The translations under genes were made by a program, and so were the position numbers. From Hymenobacter arizonensis (GTDB lineage Bacteria > Bacteroidota > Bacteroidia > Cytophagales > Hymenobacteraceae), in contig NZ_FOXS01000005.1 in the NCBI RefSeq assembly GCF_900115775.1, positions 1 to 64,000 of the forward strand: a DNA stretch of 64,000 nucleotides. The letters run 5' to 3'. The notes below the pieces were generated by a model. The model saw nothing but the letters and a program-made list of their open reading frames with translations, searched no databases and had not been told where the DNA came from. Positions 50,566 to 59,450 of this stretch are shown here, piece by piece. The first letter of the stretch is position 1. The number at the start of each line of letters is the position of its first letter.

Positions 50566-53500
50566 ATGACCAAACCCAACAAAGTTCTCGTCCTCGGTTC
50601 CGGCGCCTTGAAAATCGGCGAAGCCGGGGAATTCGATTATTCCGGTTCGCAGGCGCTCAAGGCCCTGAAAGAGGAAGGCATCCGCACCGTCCTCATCAAC
50701 CCCAACATTGCCACCGTGCAGACGTCCGACGGCATGGCCGACGACGTGTACTTCCTGCCCGTGACGCCCTACTTCGTGGAGGAAGTCATCAAAAAGGAGC
50801 AGCCCGATGGCATTCTGGTGGCCTTCGGCGGCCAAACGGCCCTGAACTGCGCCGTGGCCCTGTACCGCGGCGGCGTGTTCGAGAAGTATAACGTGCAGGT
50901 GCTGGGCACGCCCGTGCAGTCGATTATTGACACCGAAGACCGGGATATTTTCAAGGATAAGCTTTCCCAGATTGGGGTGCACTGTGCCCGTAGCGTGGCC
51001 GTGACGACGATGGAAGACGCGCTGGCCGCCGGCGAGAAAATCGGCTTCCCCATCATCGTGCGAGCGGCCTTTGCGCTGGGTGGCCTGGGCAGCGGCTTCG
51101 CCAACAACCTGGACGAGCTGCGGGCATTGGCCCAGCAATCCTTCACCACCTCCGACCAGATTCTGGTGGAAGAATCGCTCAAGGGCTGGAAGGAAGTGGA
51201 GTACGAAGTGGTGCGCGACCAGTACGACAACTGCATCACGGTCTGCAACATGGAGAACTTCGACCCCATCGGCATCCATACCGGGGAGAGCATCGTGGTA
51301 GCCCCGTCCCAAACGCTCAGCAACCGCGAGTACCACAAGCTGCGTACCATCGGCATCGCCACCATTCGCCACCTGGGCATCGTGGGCGAGTGCAACATTC
51401 AGTACGCGTTGGACCCCGTTTCGGAGGACTACCGCGTGATTGAGGTGAACGCGCGCCTCTCCCGCTCCTCGGCCCTGGCCTCGAAGGCCACGGGCTACCC
51501 GCTGGCGTTTGTGGCCGCCAAGCTCAGCCTGGGCTACTCGCTGTCGGAGCTCAAAAACAGCGTGACGCAGACCACGTCGGCCTTTTTCGAGCCGGCCCTG
51601 GACTACGTAGTGGTCAAGCTGCCGCGCTGGGACCTGAGCAAATTCGAGGGCGTAAACCGGCAGATTGGCAGTGCCATGAAGAGCGTGGGCGAGGTCATGG
51701 CCATCGGCAAATCCTTCGAGGAAGCCATCCAGAAAGGCCTGCGGATGCTGGACACCGGCAGGCGCGGGTTTGTGGCCAACAAGCCCGAAAACATTGATGC
51801 CACCACGATAGACCAGCTGCTAAACGAGCCAAACGAAGAGCGCATCTTCGCCATTAATGACGCGTTTGAAGCTGGCTATACGCTGGAGCAAGTGCACGCG
51901 CTGACGCGCATCGACCACTGGTTTTTGCAGCGTCTCTACACCATTTTCCTACTCGGTAATAAGCTTGCCGAAGGACGCGTAAATGGGTTGGATGGCCTGG
52001 AAACCGGCTTGCTGCGCGACCTCAAAAAAGCGGGTTTCTCCGACCAACAAATTGCGGTAAAGCTGCTCGGCGAAGGCGATGTGAAGGCCGATGAGCTGCG
52101 GGTGCGCGCCCGCCGCAAGGCGCTGGGCGTGCTGCCCGTCATCAAGCAGATTGACACGCTGGCGGCCGAATTCCCGGCCAAAACCAACTACCTCTACAGC
52201 ACCTACCACGGCACCGAAAACGACTTGGAACCCGAAACCGCGAAGTCGGTGGTGGTGCTCGGCTCCGGCGTGTACCGCATCGGCAGCTCGGTGGAATTTG
52301 ACTGGTGCGGGGTGCAAGCCGTGCAAACCGCCGCGGAGGAAGGCTATAAAACCATCATCATCAACTACAACCCCGAAACCGTTTCGACCGACTACGACGT
52401 CAGCGACCGGCTGTATTTCGAAGAGCTGAGCTACGAGCGGGTGATGGACATCCTGGATTACGAGCAGCCCAGCGGCGTGATTCTCTCCACTGGCGGCCAG
52501 ATTCCCAACAACCTCGCCACCCGCCTGGAAGAGGCCAACGCCCCCATTCTCGGCACCACCGCGGCCAGCATCGACGCAGCCGAGAATCGCCACAAGTTCT
52601 CCCGCATCATGGACGAGCTGGGCATCGCCCAGCCGCGCTGGAAAGAGCTGACGTCGCTCGATGCCATGATTGCATTTGTGAAGGAAGTAGGTTTCCCCGT
52701 GCTCATCCGGCCGAGCTACGTGCTATCGGGCGCCTCGATGAACGTGGTTTCCAACAACTTCGAGCTGGAGGAATTTTTGAAAGCCGCCACGGCCGTGAGC
52801 GCCGAATATCCGGTAGTGGTGTCGGAGTTTATTCAGGAAGCCAAGGAAATTGAGCTGGACGCGGTGGCAGACAAAGGAGATATTGTGAGCTACGCCATTT
52901 CCGAGCACGTGGAGTTTGCCGGCGTGCACTCCGGCGACGCCACCATGTACTACCCGCCCCAACGGGTGTACGTGGGCACCATTCGCAAGCTGAAAATTAT
53001 CGCCGAAAAAATAGCCAAGCGCTACCAAATCAGCGGCCCGTTCAACCTCCAGTTCCTGGAGAAAAACGGCGTCATCCGCGTGATTGAGTGCAACATCCGG
53101 GCCTCGCGCAGCTTCCCCTTCGTGTCGAAAGTATCGGGCCACAACCTGATTAAAAAGGCCACGCAGGTGCTGCTGGGCAAGAAAGTGGCGCGCGACGAGA
53201 GCGAGCGGGTCTACGACCTGCCCTTCGTGGGGGTGAAGGCCCCGCAGTTCTCCTTCACCCGCCTGCCCGGCGCCGACCCGGTGCTGCGCGTGGACATGGT
53301 GAGCACCGGCGAAGTCGGCTGCCTGGGCGACACGGCCGAGGAAGCGCTGCTGAAAGCGATGCTGAGCGTAGGCTACAAAATCCCGCAGCAGTCGGTGCTG
53401 ATTTCCGGCGGCCCCATCATCTCCAAGGTGGCCCTGCTCGCCCCCACCGAGCTGCTGGTCAAAAAGGGCTACACCATTTACGCCACGCAGGGCACGCACC

Positions 53501-53796
53501 GCTTCTTCGCCGACAACGGCGTGCCCAGCCGCCTCGTGTTCTGGCCCGACGAGCTGCAGGAGCCCAACGTGCTCACGTACCTGAAGGAGAAGAAAATCGA
53601 CCTGGTCATCAACATCCCCAAAAACCTCTCGAAAGGCGAGCTCGACAACGACTACCAAATCCGCCGCACGGCCGTGGACTTCGGCGTCGGGCTGCTGACC
53701 AATGCGCGGCTGGCCAAGGCCTTCATTCAGGCCTTCTGCACGCTGGAGCTGCAGGATTTGAAGATTAAGAGCTGGAACGAGTACAAGGCCATGTAG
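50566..53796 (+). CDS. carB: Carbamoyl-phosphate synthase large subunit
   Basis: Protein of 1076 residues, full family length. Two homologous ATP-grasp halves (KVLVLGSGALKIGEAGEFDYSGSQA and SVVVLGSGVYRIGSSVEFDWCGVQA at their starts), with NVEMENFDPIGIHTGES-like and EHVEFAGVHSGDATM blocks, an oligomerisation segment between, and a C-terminal methylglyoxal-synthase-like allosteric domain (from about 940: YTIYATQGTHRFFADNGVPSRLV). It makes carbamoyl phosphate for pyrimidines and arginine. The C-terminal allosteric site usually binds UMP or ornithine. Confidence 0.97.
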   Translation: MTKPNKVLVLGSGALKIGEAGEFDYSGSQALKALKEEGIRTVLINPNIATVQTSDGMADDVYFLPVTPYFVEEVIKKEQPDGILVAFGGQTALNCAVALYRGGVFEKYNVQVLGTPVQSIIDTEDRDIFKDKLSQIGVHCARSVAVTTMEDALAAGEKIGFPIIVRAAFALGGLGSGFANNLDELRALAQQSFTTSDQILVEESLKGWKEVEYEVVRDQYDNCITVCNMENFDPIGIHTGESIVVAPSQTLSNREYHKLRTIGIATIRHLGIVGECNIQYALDPVSEDYRVIEVNARLSRSSALASKATGYPLAFVAAKLSLGYSLSELKNSVTQTTSAFFEPALDYVVVKLPRWDLSKFEGVNRQIGSAMKSVGEVMAIGKSFEEAIQKGLRMLDTGRRGFVANKPENIDATTIDQLLNEPNEERIFAINDAFEAGYTLEQVHALTRIDHWFLQRLYTIFLLGNKLAEGRVNGLDGLETGLLRDLKKAGFSDQQIAVKLLGEGDVKADELRVRARRKALGVLPVIKQIDTLAAEFPAKTNYLYSTYHGTENDLEPETAKSVVVLGSGVYRIGSSVEFDWCGVQAVQTAAEEGYKTIIINYNPETVSTDYDVSDRLYFEELSYERVMDILDYEQPSGVILSTGGQIPNNLATRLEEANAPILGTTAASIDAAENRHKFSRIMDELGIAQPRWKELTSLDAMIAFVKEVGFPVLIRPSYVLSGASMNVVSNNFELEEFLKAATAVSAEYPVVVSEFIQEAKEIELDAVADKGDIVSYAISEHVEFAGVHSGDATMYYPPQRVYVGTIRKLKIIAEKIAKRYQISGPFNLQFLEKNGVIRVIECNIRASRSFPFVSKVSGHNLIKKATQVLLGKKVARDESERVYDLPFVGVKAPQFSFTRLPGADPVLRVDMVSTGEVGCLGDTAEEALLKAMLSVGYKIPQQSVLISGGPIISKVALLAPTELLVKKGYTIYATQGTHRFFADNGVPSRLVFWPDELQEPNVLTYLKEKKIDLVINIPKNLSKGELDNDYQIRRTAVDFGVGLLTNARLAKAFIQAFCTLELQDLKIKSWNEYKAM

Positions 53797-53818
53797 CGCG
53801 GACTCTGTGAGTCCGCGC
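53796..53818 (+). terminator. GC hairpin at the carB stop codon
   Basis: GCGCGGACT (53796-53804) pairs perfectly with AGTCCGCGC (53810-53818), starting on the last base of the carB stop codon. No T-run follows. The text GGACT...AGTCCGCG recalls the repeat at 409-527, so it may be a repeat remnant serving as a terminator. Confidence 0.55.
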
Positions 53819-54382
53819 ATAGCTCAAACCCATCTTCGTGTCGCGCATGAAACAAGATGGGCGATTCGTGGCGGACGACATACCCGTGGTGAAAGCCGCT
53901 GTATCGCGGGGCCCCCTCAAAGCTTTATGAAGCTTGCTTATTGGGTGCTAAAGTTGAGCAATAGCATGCAGGCGGAGCTGTCCTGCTCAGTGAAATTGTA
54001 GGATATACAGCTGAGGGCAAGGCTGTCCGTAAGCGCTACACGACAAACCATTCCCCTTCGACGTCCATGTAATATGCATGGTCGCGGCTCTCGTGCAGCG
54101 GCAGGCTGAGGCATTCGCATTAGTCTTGAAAGGCAATCAGGATTCAGCCGTTTTCACTGGTCACGTGTTTCGTTGGCTGTATCTTTTTTACTAGTAGTTG
54201 GTTATCAAGATTTTTAATCAGGAAAGCGGGCGGTGCCTACCCATTTAGATGCCCGCTTGCCTGCCTGCTCATTCACCTCCCTCTCTATGCCCGCGCAGCT
54301 ACCCTCACACCGCTCTTTTTACTGCTGATAATTTCTCCTTGCGTAGCGCTGAGTGAGAATGAGAATGGGGCAGTCCCGACTG
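53819..54382. other. Intergenic region, no confident gene
   Basis: About 560 bp. A small hairpin CCCATCTT...AAGATGGG lies at about 53830-53862. On the minus strand near 54050-54120 a frame reads LPLHESRDHAYYMDVEGEWFVV before a stop, which may be the tail of a lost gene. Nothing else can be supported. Confidence 0.4.
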
Positions 54383-54413
54383 TTTCATGGGCCGGTGCTT
54401 TTTCGTAGCTTGG
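54383..54413 (+). promoter_or_regulatory. Probable promoter of the small lipoprotein gene
   Basis: TTTC (54383-54386), a 19-bp spacer and TAGCTTGG (54406-54413) resemble TTTG-N19-TAnnTTTG with one mismatch in -33 and one or two in -7. The -7 ends only 4 bp before the ATG at 54418, so the mRNA would be leaderless or nearly so. Confidence 0.5.
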
Positions 54414-54417
54414 CGGC

Positions 54418-54774
54418 ATGAAAATTCATTACCTGCTCTTAGCAAGCGGGTTGGCGGGCTGCGCCAACCCCTCCCCCCAGGAAGTTGCCGAGTCCCTGGT
54501 GAGGGAAGAGGTCCAGGCCAGCCTCCCCAACCCGGTCGCCTACAAATCCATTGGGTTTGACGTGGAGCCCTACACGCGCCAGGATTCGGCTGCGGCCGCG
54601 GCCGGGCGGGGCAGCACCCCGGGGCGCGCAATCGGGGGCGCGGACACGACGCGCATTGGCTGGGAAGTCCGGCACGTTTACTGGGCCGAAGACGCGGACG
54701 CCTCCCTCGTCAAACAAGAAGCCCGTTTCGCGGTGTACCCGCCTAAGACCGTAGTCCGCTTAGTTGAACACTAG
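54418..54774 (+). CDS. Small hypothetical lipoprotein
   Basis: Protein of 118 residues with a lipobox LAGC (Cys15), so probably outer-membrane or inner-membrane anchored. After NPSPQEVAESLVREEVQASL the body contains DTTRIGWEVRHVYWAEDADASLVKQEARFAVYP, a likely small beta-domain. I do not recognise a family. It has its own promoter-like element and no close neighbours, so function is open. Confidence 0.6.
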   Translation: MKIHYLLLASGLAGCANPSPQEVAESLVREEVQASLPNPVAYKSIGFDVEPYTRQDSAAAAAGRGSTPGRAIGGADTTRIGWEVRHVYWAEDADASLVKQEARFAVYPPKTVVRLVEH

Positions 54775-55645
54775 CGGGTTGCCGGCGAGCCGGTGCCAAG
54801 CCCACAGCCCCGGCGTGCGGAGCGTGCACAAATGATTAGCTAGGCGTTGGTGCCCACGTTTTCTTACGAGCGCACCGTTACCCGCCACCGCGACTTATTG
54901 GTGTTCGGGAGCTACTTAGTGCTAAGAATCGTTCCGGGAGGCTATTGGCTAATCCAGAAAATAGCCAGCAAGGCGTCAATCAACGTTCAAGAAAACGGTC
55001 GTGGCTGTGGCAGAAGCTGCTCAGCGCCTGCGTTGGTTTCGCAAAAGCGAGTGCGTCTAGCTAACAAGGAGGCTCTAGGAGCTTACCTGGGCAGGTAGGG
55101 GCTACCTGGGCAAATCAATGAATTCCGCCCGCCAGGGAGATTTCGCAACAGCCACAGTGGTTCAAGTAAATCCGTAGTTGCTGCTCTGGCGGTGGAGGCC
55201 TCTCTTTCCGCTTTTACTACATGGCCTAACGGGTACTACCCGGTGCTTGTGGTGGCCTGCTCCGGTTGGTTCAGCAGCTTCTAGGCCGTGTGGCTGTTCC
55301 AGATAAAATAAAACACTAACTGAAACGCTGCATTTGCTTGTGTAACCACTTGAATCGACATGGCTAGCAATGTCTTTGTCAGGTTTCAGCTCTGTACGGC
55401 TGTTTCGTGTTCCTGCTCCTCTGTGGCCCAGGGCTAACGGTGTTGAATAGAGTTAGGATTGAAGCGCGCCCCATAAAGCGCGAGTTGCCGCTTGAGGTCG
55501 AAAGAGGGATAAAGAAGTAAGGACAGGTTCCGGGCCGCTACTGCCACGGTAGAATGGGCCCGGGTTCTAGCCAAACCAGCCCAAGCATGATTCATTGCTG
55601 AAAGTATTGTAATCTTGCCTGGCTGCGTTCCTTACTCACTTGTGC
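54775..55645. other. Long gap without a recognisable gene
   Basis: About 870 bp. Short frames (for example 54847-55098) show no family features. Composition is less GC-rich and codon-like periodicity is weak, suggesting eroded sequence. TAATCTTG at 55610-55617 could be the -7 box for the metalloprotease gene, but no -33 partner is visible. Confidence 0.45.
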
Positions 55646-58183
55646 ATGAAATACGTGTTACTCAATCCATATGCTCCGGCGCTGGCCGGTCTTTTGGCCC
55701 TGTGTGGCCCAGTCGCTCTTGCTCAACGGGCGACAACTGTTAAAGCACCGGCGCGCCGTGCGGCCGTGAGCCAACCCGTGGGCGTGTTGGCAACGATGAC
55801 CAAGGGCATGCAGAAGTTTGACGGCTACTTTCCGTTTTACTACGAGCAGAAAACGGGCAGAATTCTGCTGGAAGTTGACCGGCTTGACCAGGAGTTTTTG
55901 TATTTCGGGTCGTTGGCCAGCAGCATAGGCAAAGGCATCGAAAGAGGCCAGAGTAATGCGGCTATTGCCAAGTTCATCCGAGTGGGAGGGAAGGTCCTTC
56001 TGATTGAGCCCAACTACGAGTACCGAGCCGTGAACGGCAACGCGGATGAACAACAGGCCGTTGACAACGCCTTTGCTAAATCGGTCATTTGGGGGTTTGT
56101 GCCGGTGGCTACCGAAGGCACGAAAGTGCTAATAGACCTGACCCCGTTTCTGGTACGCGACAGCCAGAAGATTGCCGAAGGACTGGGCCGGAGCGGCTAT
56201 CAGGGGCCCGGCGCCAGCCTGATGGGCGGGCCCGGAAGCGGGCCTGCAAGCAGCTACAGAGTCGATGAGTCGCGCTCGGCGGTGTACCTGGAGAACACCC
56301 GCAACTTCCCCAAAAACACGGAGTTTGAGGCCATGGTCACGTTCACGAGTACGCCCGGCCGGGGCTCCGACCCAACCCTGGCTCCGGACCCGAATGCCGT
56401 GACTGTGCAGATGCATCAGGCCTTTATTGAGCTGCCGGACAAGAACTTTCGGCCTCGGCAGTTTGACCCCCGCTCGGGCTTTCAGGATTTCAGCTATCTG
56501 GATTTTGCCGCTCCCATGAGCCAGCCGCTGGCGCAACGGTTTATTGTCCGGCACCGGCTCGAGAAGAAGGACCCGGCCGCGCCTGTTAGCGAAGCCGTGA
56601 AGCCCATTGTGTACTACGTAGACCGGGGCGCGCCACCCGCCATCAAAAAAGCGCTGCTGGAAGGCGGCGCCTGGTGGAACCAGGCTTTTGAGGCAGCGGG
56701 GTTCAAGGATGCCTTTCAAATAAAAGAGCTGCCGACCGGGGCCGACCCCATGGACATCCGCTACAACATGGTGAACTGGATAAACCGGTCTGGTAGCCCG
56801 CGGGCTTACTCGTACGGGTACAATTACGTGGACCCGCGCACGGGAGAAATTCTGAAAGGGGTGGTGTCGTTGGGGGCCGACCGGCACCGGCAGGACTTTC
56901 TTATTGCGGAGGGCTTGCTGCAGCCTTACGAAGACGGCAAGCCTGTGAGTGACCAAATGGAGCAGTTGGCCTTGGCGCGCATCCGGCAGTTGTCGGCTCA
57001 CGAAATTGGCCACACGCTGGGAATACACCACAACTTCACGGCCAGCACCAAGGAGCGGGCTTCGGTGATGGATTACCCGTTCCCGCGCTTCACCTGGCAG
57101 CCCGATGGTAGACTCGACGTGTCGCAGGCCTACGCCACCGGCATCGGCAGCTGGGACAAACGCGCGGTGCTGTGGGGCTACGCCGACTTCCCCAAGGGCA
57201 CCGACGAAAAGCAGGCGCTTGACCGCATCATGCAGGAAACCCTGCAACAGGGGCACCGCTTTATTCCGGACATTGGCGGCTACGCTCACCCGGCCGCCAA
57301 CCAGTGGGACGAAGGCACTGACCCCGTAGCGCAGCTGGCTACGCTGATGACGGTGCGCCGAGAACTGCTCGACAAGTTTTCCGAGAAAGCCATTCGCCCG
57401 GATGCGCCCCTGGCCACACTGGAAGAAGTGCTGGTGCCGATTTATCTGCTGCACCGCTACCAGGTGGAGGCCGTGGCCAAATCCCTGGGTGGGCAGTACT
57501 TCACTCACGCCGTGAAAAACGACGGCCAGGCGCCCACCCAGATGGTGGACCCGGCCGTGCAGTGGCAGGCGTTCGATGCGCTGCTTGCCACCATTTCGCC
57601 GGCCGCGTTGCAACTGCCCGAGGCATTGATTGCCAAGATTCCGCCGCGGCCATCGGGCTACCCGGCCACGCTGGAAACCTTCGGCCGCTACACCGGGCCC
57701 ACCTTCGACCCGCTGGCGGCGGCCGAAGCGGCGGCTGGCCCCACCATTGCCTCGCTTCTGAACCCGCAGCGTGCCGCTCGCCTGATTGAATACCAGGCCC
57801 GCGACAGCAAGCAGCCCGGCTTTCTGCCGGTGGTGGAGCAGCTGCTGGCGCGCACGTGGCGCGCCCGGCCAGAAACCGGCTACGCCGGGGCTGTGCAAAC
57901 GGTAGTGAACAACCTCGCCCTGCAGCACCTGCTGCAGCTGGCGGCCAACGCGAAAGCGCCGGCCAGCGTGCGCGGGCAGGCCTTGCTCGCGGTGGATGGC
58001 CTGCAACGGTGGATGCACAGCCAGGCCAAGCGGGGCAAAGCACCCCAGCAAGCCAACCTGCTGTTCGGCTTATCGCAGATTGAGCGGTTCCGAGCCAACC
58101 CGACTGCTTTTACGCCCGCGCCTGCGGTAGACATGCCGCCCGGCGCGCCCATTGGCATGCCGGGGATGAGCTTTATGGACTAG
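55646..58183 (+). CDS. Secreted zinc-dependent metalloprotease (DUF5117/DUF5118 type)
   Basis: Protein of 845 residues; ATG 55646 chosen (signal peptide MKYVLLNPYAPALAGLLALCGPVALAQ), with an in-frame TTG two codons upstream. N-terminal DUF5118/5117-like region (KFDGYFPFYYEQKTGRILLEVDRLDQEFLYF, PRQFDPRSGFQDFSYLDFA) precedes a metzincin-type site HEIGHTLGIHHN with zinc ligands H452, H456, H462 and catalytic E453. VMDYPFPRF further on resembles a Met-turn. The C-terminal part is alpha-helical. The family is widespread and secreted in Bacteroidota and presumed to degrade protein; no substrate is known. Confidence 0.9.
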   Translation: MKYVLLNPYAPALAGLLALCGPVALAQRATTVKAPARRAAVSQPVGVLATMTKGMQKFDGYFPFYYEQKTGRILLEVDRLDQEFLYFGSLASSIGKGIERGQSNAAIAKFIRVGGKVLLIEPNYEYRAVNGNADEQQAVDNAFAKSVIWGFVPVATEGTKVLIDLTPFLVRDSQKIAEGLGRSGYQGPGASLMGGPGSGPASSYRVDESRSAVYLENTRNFPKNTEFEAMVTFTSTPGRGSDPTLAPDPNAVTVQMHQAFIELPDKNFRPRQFDPRSGFQDFSYLDFAAPMSQPLAQRFIVRHRLEKKDPAAPVSEAVKPIVYYVDRGAPPAIKKALLEGGAWWNQAFEAAGFKDAFQIKELPTGADPMDIRYNMVNWINRSGSPRAYSYGYNYVDPRTGEILKGVVSLGADRHRQDFLIAEGLLQPYEDGKPVSDQMEQLALARIRQLSAHEIGHTLGIHHNFTASTKERASVMDYPFPRFTWQPDGRLDVSQAYATGIGSWDKRAVLWGYADFPKGTDEKQALDRIMQETLQQGHRFIPDIGGYAHPAANQWDEGTDPVAQLATLMTVRRELLDKFSEKAIRPDAPLATLEEVLVPIYLLHRYQVEAVAKSLGGQYFTHAVKNDGQAPTQMVDPAVQWQAFDALLATISPAALQLPEALIAKIPPRPSGYPATLETFGRYTGPTFDPLAAAEAAAGPTIASLLNPQRAARLIEYQARDSKQPGFLPVVEQLLARTWRARPETGYAGAVQTVVNNLALQHLLQLAANAKAPASVRGQALLAVDGLQRWMHSQAKRGKAPQQANLLFGLSQIERFRANPTAFTPAPAVDMPPGAPIGMPGMSFMD

Positions 58184-58220
58184 TTCAGGCTTTTTTTGCT
58201 TACTACTACTGATTTATGCA

Positions 58221-59090
58221 ATGAAAAAGCTCATTGTTTTCTGCTGCTGTCTGTTCTCCCTGTCTGCAATGGCTCAGCCGAGCACGGACATTTACCTGTT
58301 CGACCTCTCGGTGAAAGCAGGCAACGTGGTGCTTACCAAACCGCGCAATGCCACGTCCCATCCAGGCTACGACAACCAGCCCTTTTTCCACGCCACTCAA
58401 CCGGTTCTTTACTACACGTCGAGCGCCGAGGGTGGTCGCACCGACCTGAAGTCATATAACTACCGCACGGCCCTGACCAAGCAGATTACGGCCACGCCCG
58501 AGCGGGAGTATTCACCGACGTTGACTGAGGACCAGCAGTTTCTCTCCTGCATCATTCAGCGCGACAATGGCCAGCAGGACTTGGGCAAATATCCACTGGC
58601 AGGCGGCCCGCCCGTGGTGCTGATTGACAACCTCAAAGTCGGATATCATGCCTGGGCTGACCAAACCCGCCTGCTGATGTTCGTGCTGGCTACGCCCGTA
58701 AGCGAGCTGCACTTTCACGACCTCGCAACGGGGCGCGATACCATCATTGCCCGCAACATTGGGCGCTCGCTGAAACGCATCCCTAACCAGTCGGCTATCA
58801 GCTTCCTGGAACACGCGCCGGATGGTACGTGGCTCATTCGACGGTTCGACACCCAAACCCAAGCCGTCACGACCCTCGCCCCGGCCCTAACCGGAGCAGA
58901 GGACGTGGCCTGGACCAGCAATGGCCTGATGCTGATGAGCAACGGCGAGCAGATTTACAGCCGAAAGCCCGGTAGTGGCCAGAATTGGCAGCCTGTGACC
59001 CTAAAAGGAGCAATGCCCACTCTGAAGAAAATGAGCCGACTGGCCATCAACGCTGCCAATGATAAGCTGGCGGTAGTAGTTGAGGAATAA
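58221..59090 (+). CDS. Exported TolB/WD40-like beta-propeller protein
   Basis: Protein of 289 residues with a signal peptide (MKKLIVFCCCLFSLSAMAQ). Repeats of the PD40/TolB type are visible: NQPFFHATQPVLYYTSSAEGGRTDLKSYN, YSPTLTEDQQFLSCIIQRDNGQQDLGKY, AWADQTRLLMFVLATP. It is too short for a full peptidase with propeller. The gene starts 37 bp after the metalloprotease, so the two may be co-transcribed. Function unknown; scaffold or binding role is likely. Confidence 0.75.
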   Translation: MKKLIVFCCCLFSLSAMAQPSTDIYLFDLSVKAGNVVLTKPRNATSHPGYDNQPFFHATQPVLYYTSSAEGGRTDLKSYNYRTALTKQITATPEREYSPTLTEDQQFLSCIIQRDNGQQDLGKYPLAGGPPVVLIDNLKVGYHAWADQTRLLMFVLATPVSELHFHDLATGRDTIIARNIGRSLKRIPNQSAISFLEHAPDGTWLIRRFDTQTQAVTTLAPALTGAEDVAWTSNGLMLMSNGEQIYSRKPGSGQNWQPVTLKGAMPTLKKMSRLAINAANDKLAVVVEE

Positions 59091-59450
59091 AGCAACGAGT
59101 CAATCACAATTGAGCGTGCTTGAAATATCCAAAACCATTGCACCAGTGGCTGATTGAGTTGTGTGCCAGCCGCTCAGCCGGCGCTGCAGCTTAGCTAAGG
59201 CTGCCCTTGCAGCAGTTGGTTTCATTGTCTAGAGAGGGTGTTTGGAGTTGAGCGGGCGACATGCCCGTTTGCTTTTTACGTTACAGAAAGTTGATGCCAC
59301 CGGCGCATCTCAGCCGTACACAGTAGCTCTCAAAGTGGCCGCAGCACGGGAAAGTAGGCCTGTAGGCTGGCTCGGTTTTTATGGGTGAGGCGCTTCCGCA
59401 GGGGCGTGTGCTTGCTCCGGCTGCGGTAAGTCGTCATTTATTTCTGCTCT
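59091..59450. other. Gap before the pectate lyase gene, nothing recognised
   Basis: About 360 bp with no gene-like frame, no long inverted repeat and no convincing promoter consensus. Confidence 0.4.

Noticed and set aside
52723..53820. 365-codon minus-strand frame opposite carB
   Set aside because: Antisense shadow of a conserved enzyme, no family features.
54847..55098. 83-codon plus-strand frame in the gap before the metalloprotease
   Set aside because: No signal, domain or start context; codon pattern is not gene-like.
56129..58051. 640-codon minus-strand frame opposite the metalloprotease
   Set aside because: Antisense shadow; no signal, domain or start context, while the plus strand has an intact HEXXH protease.
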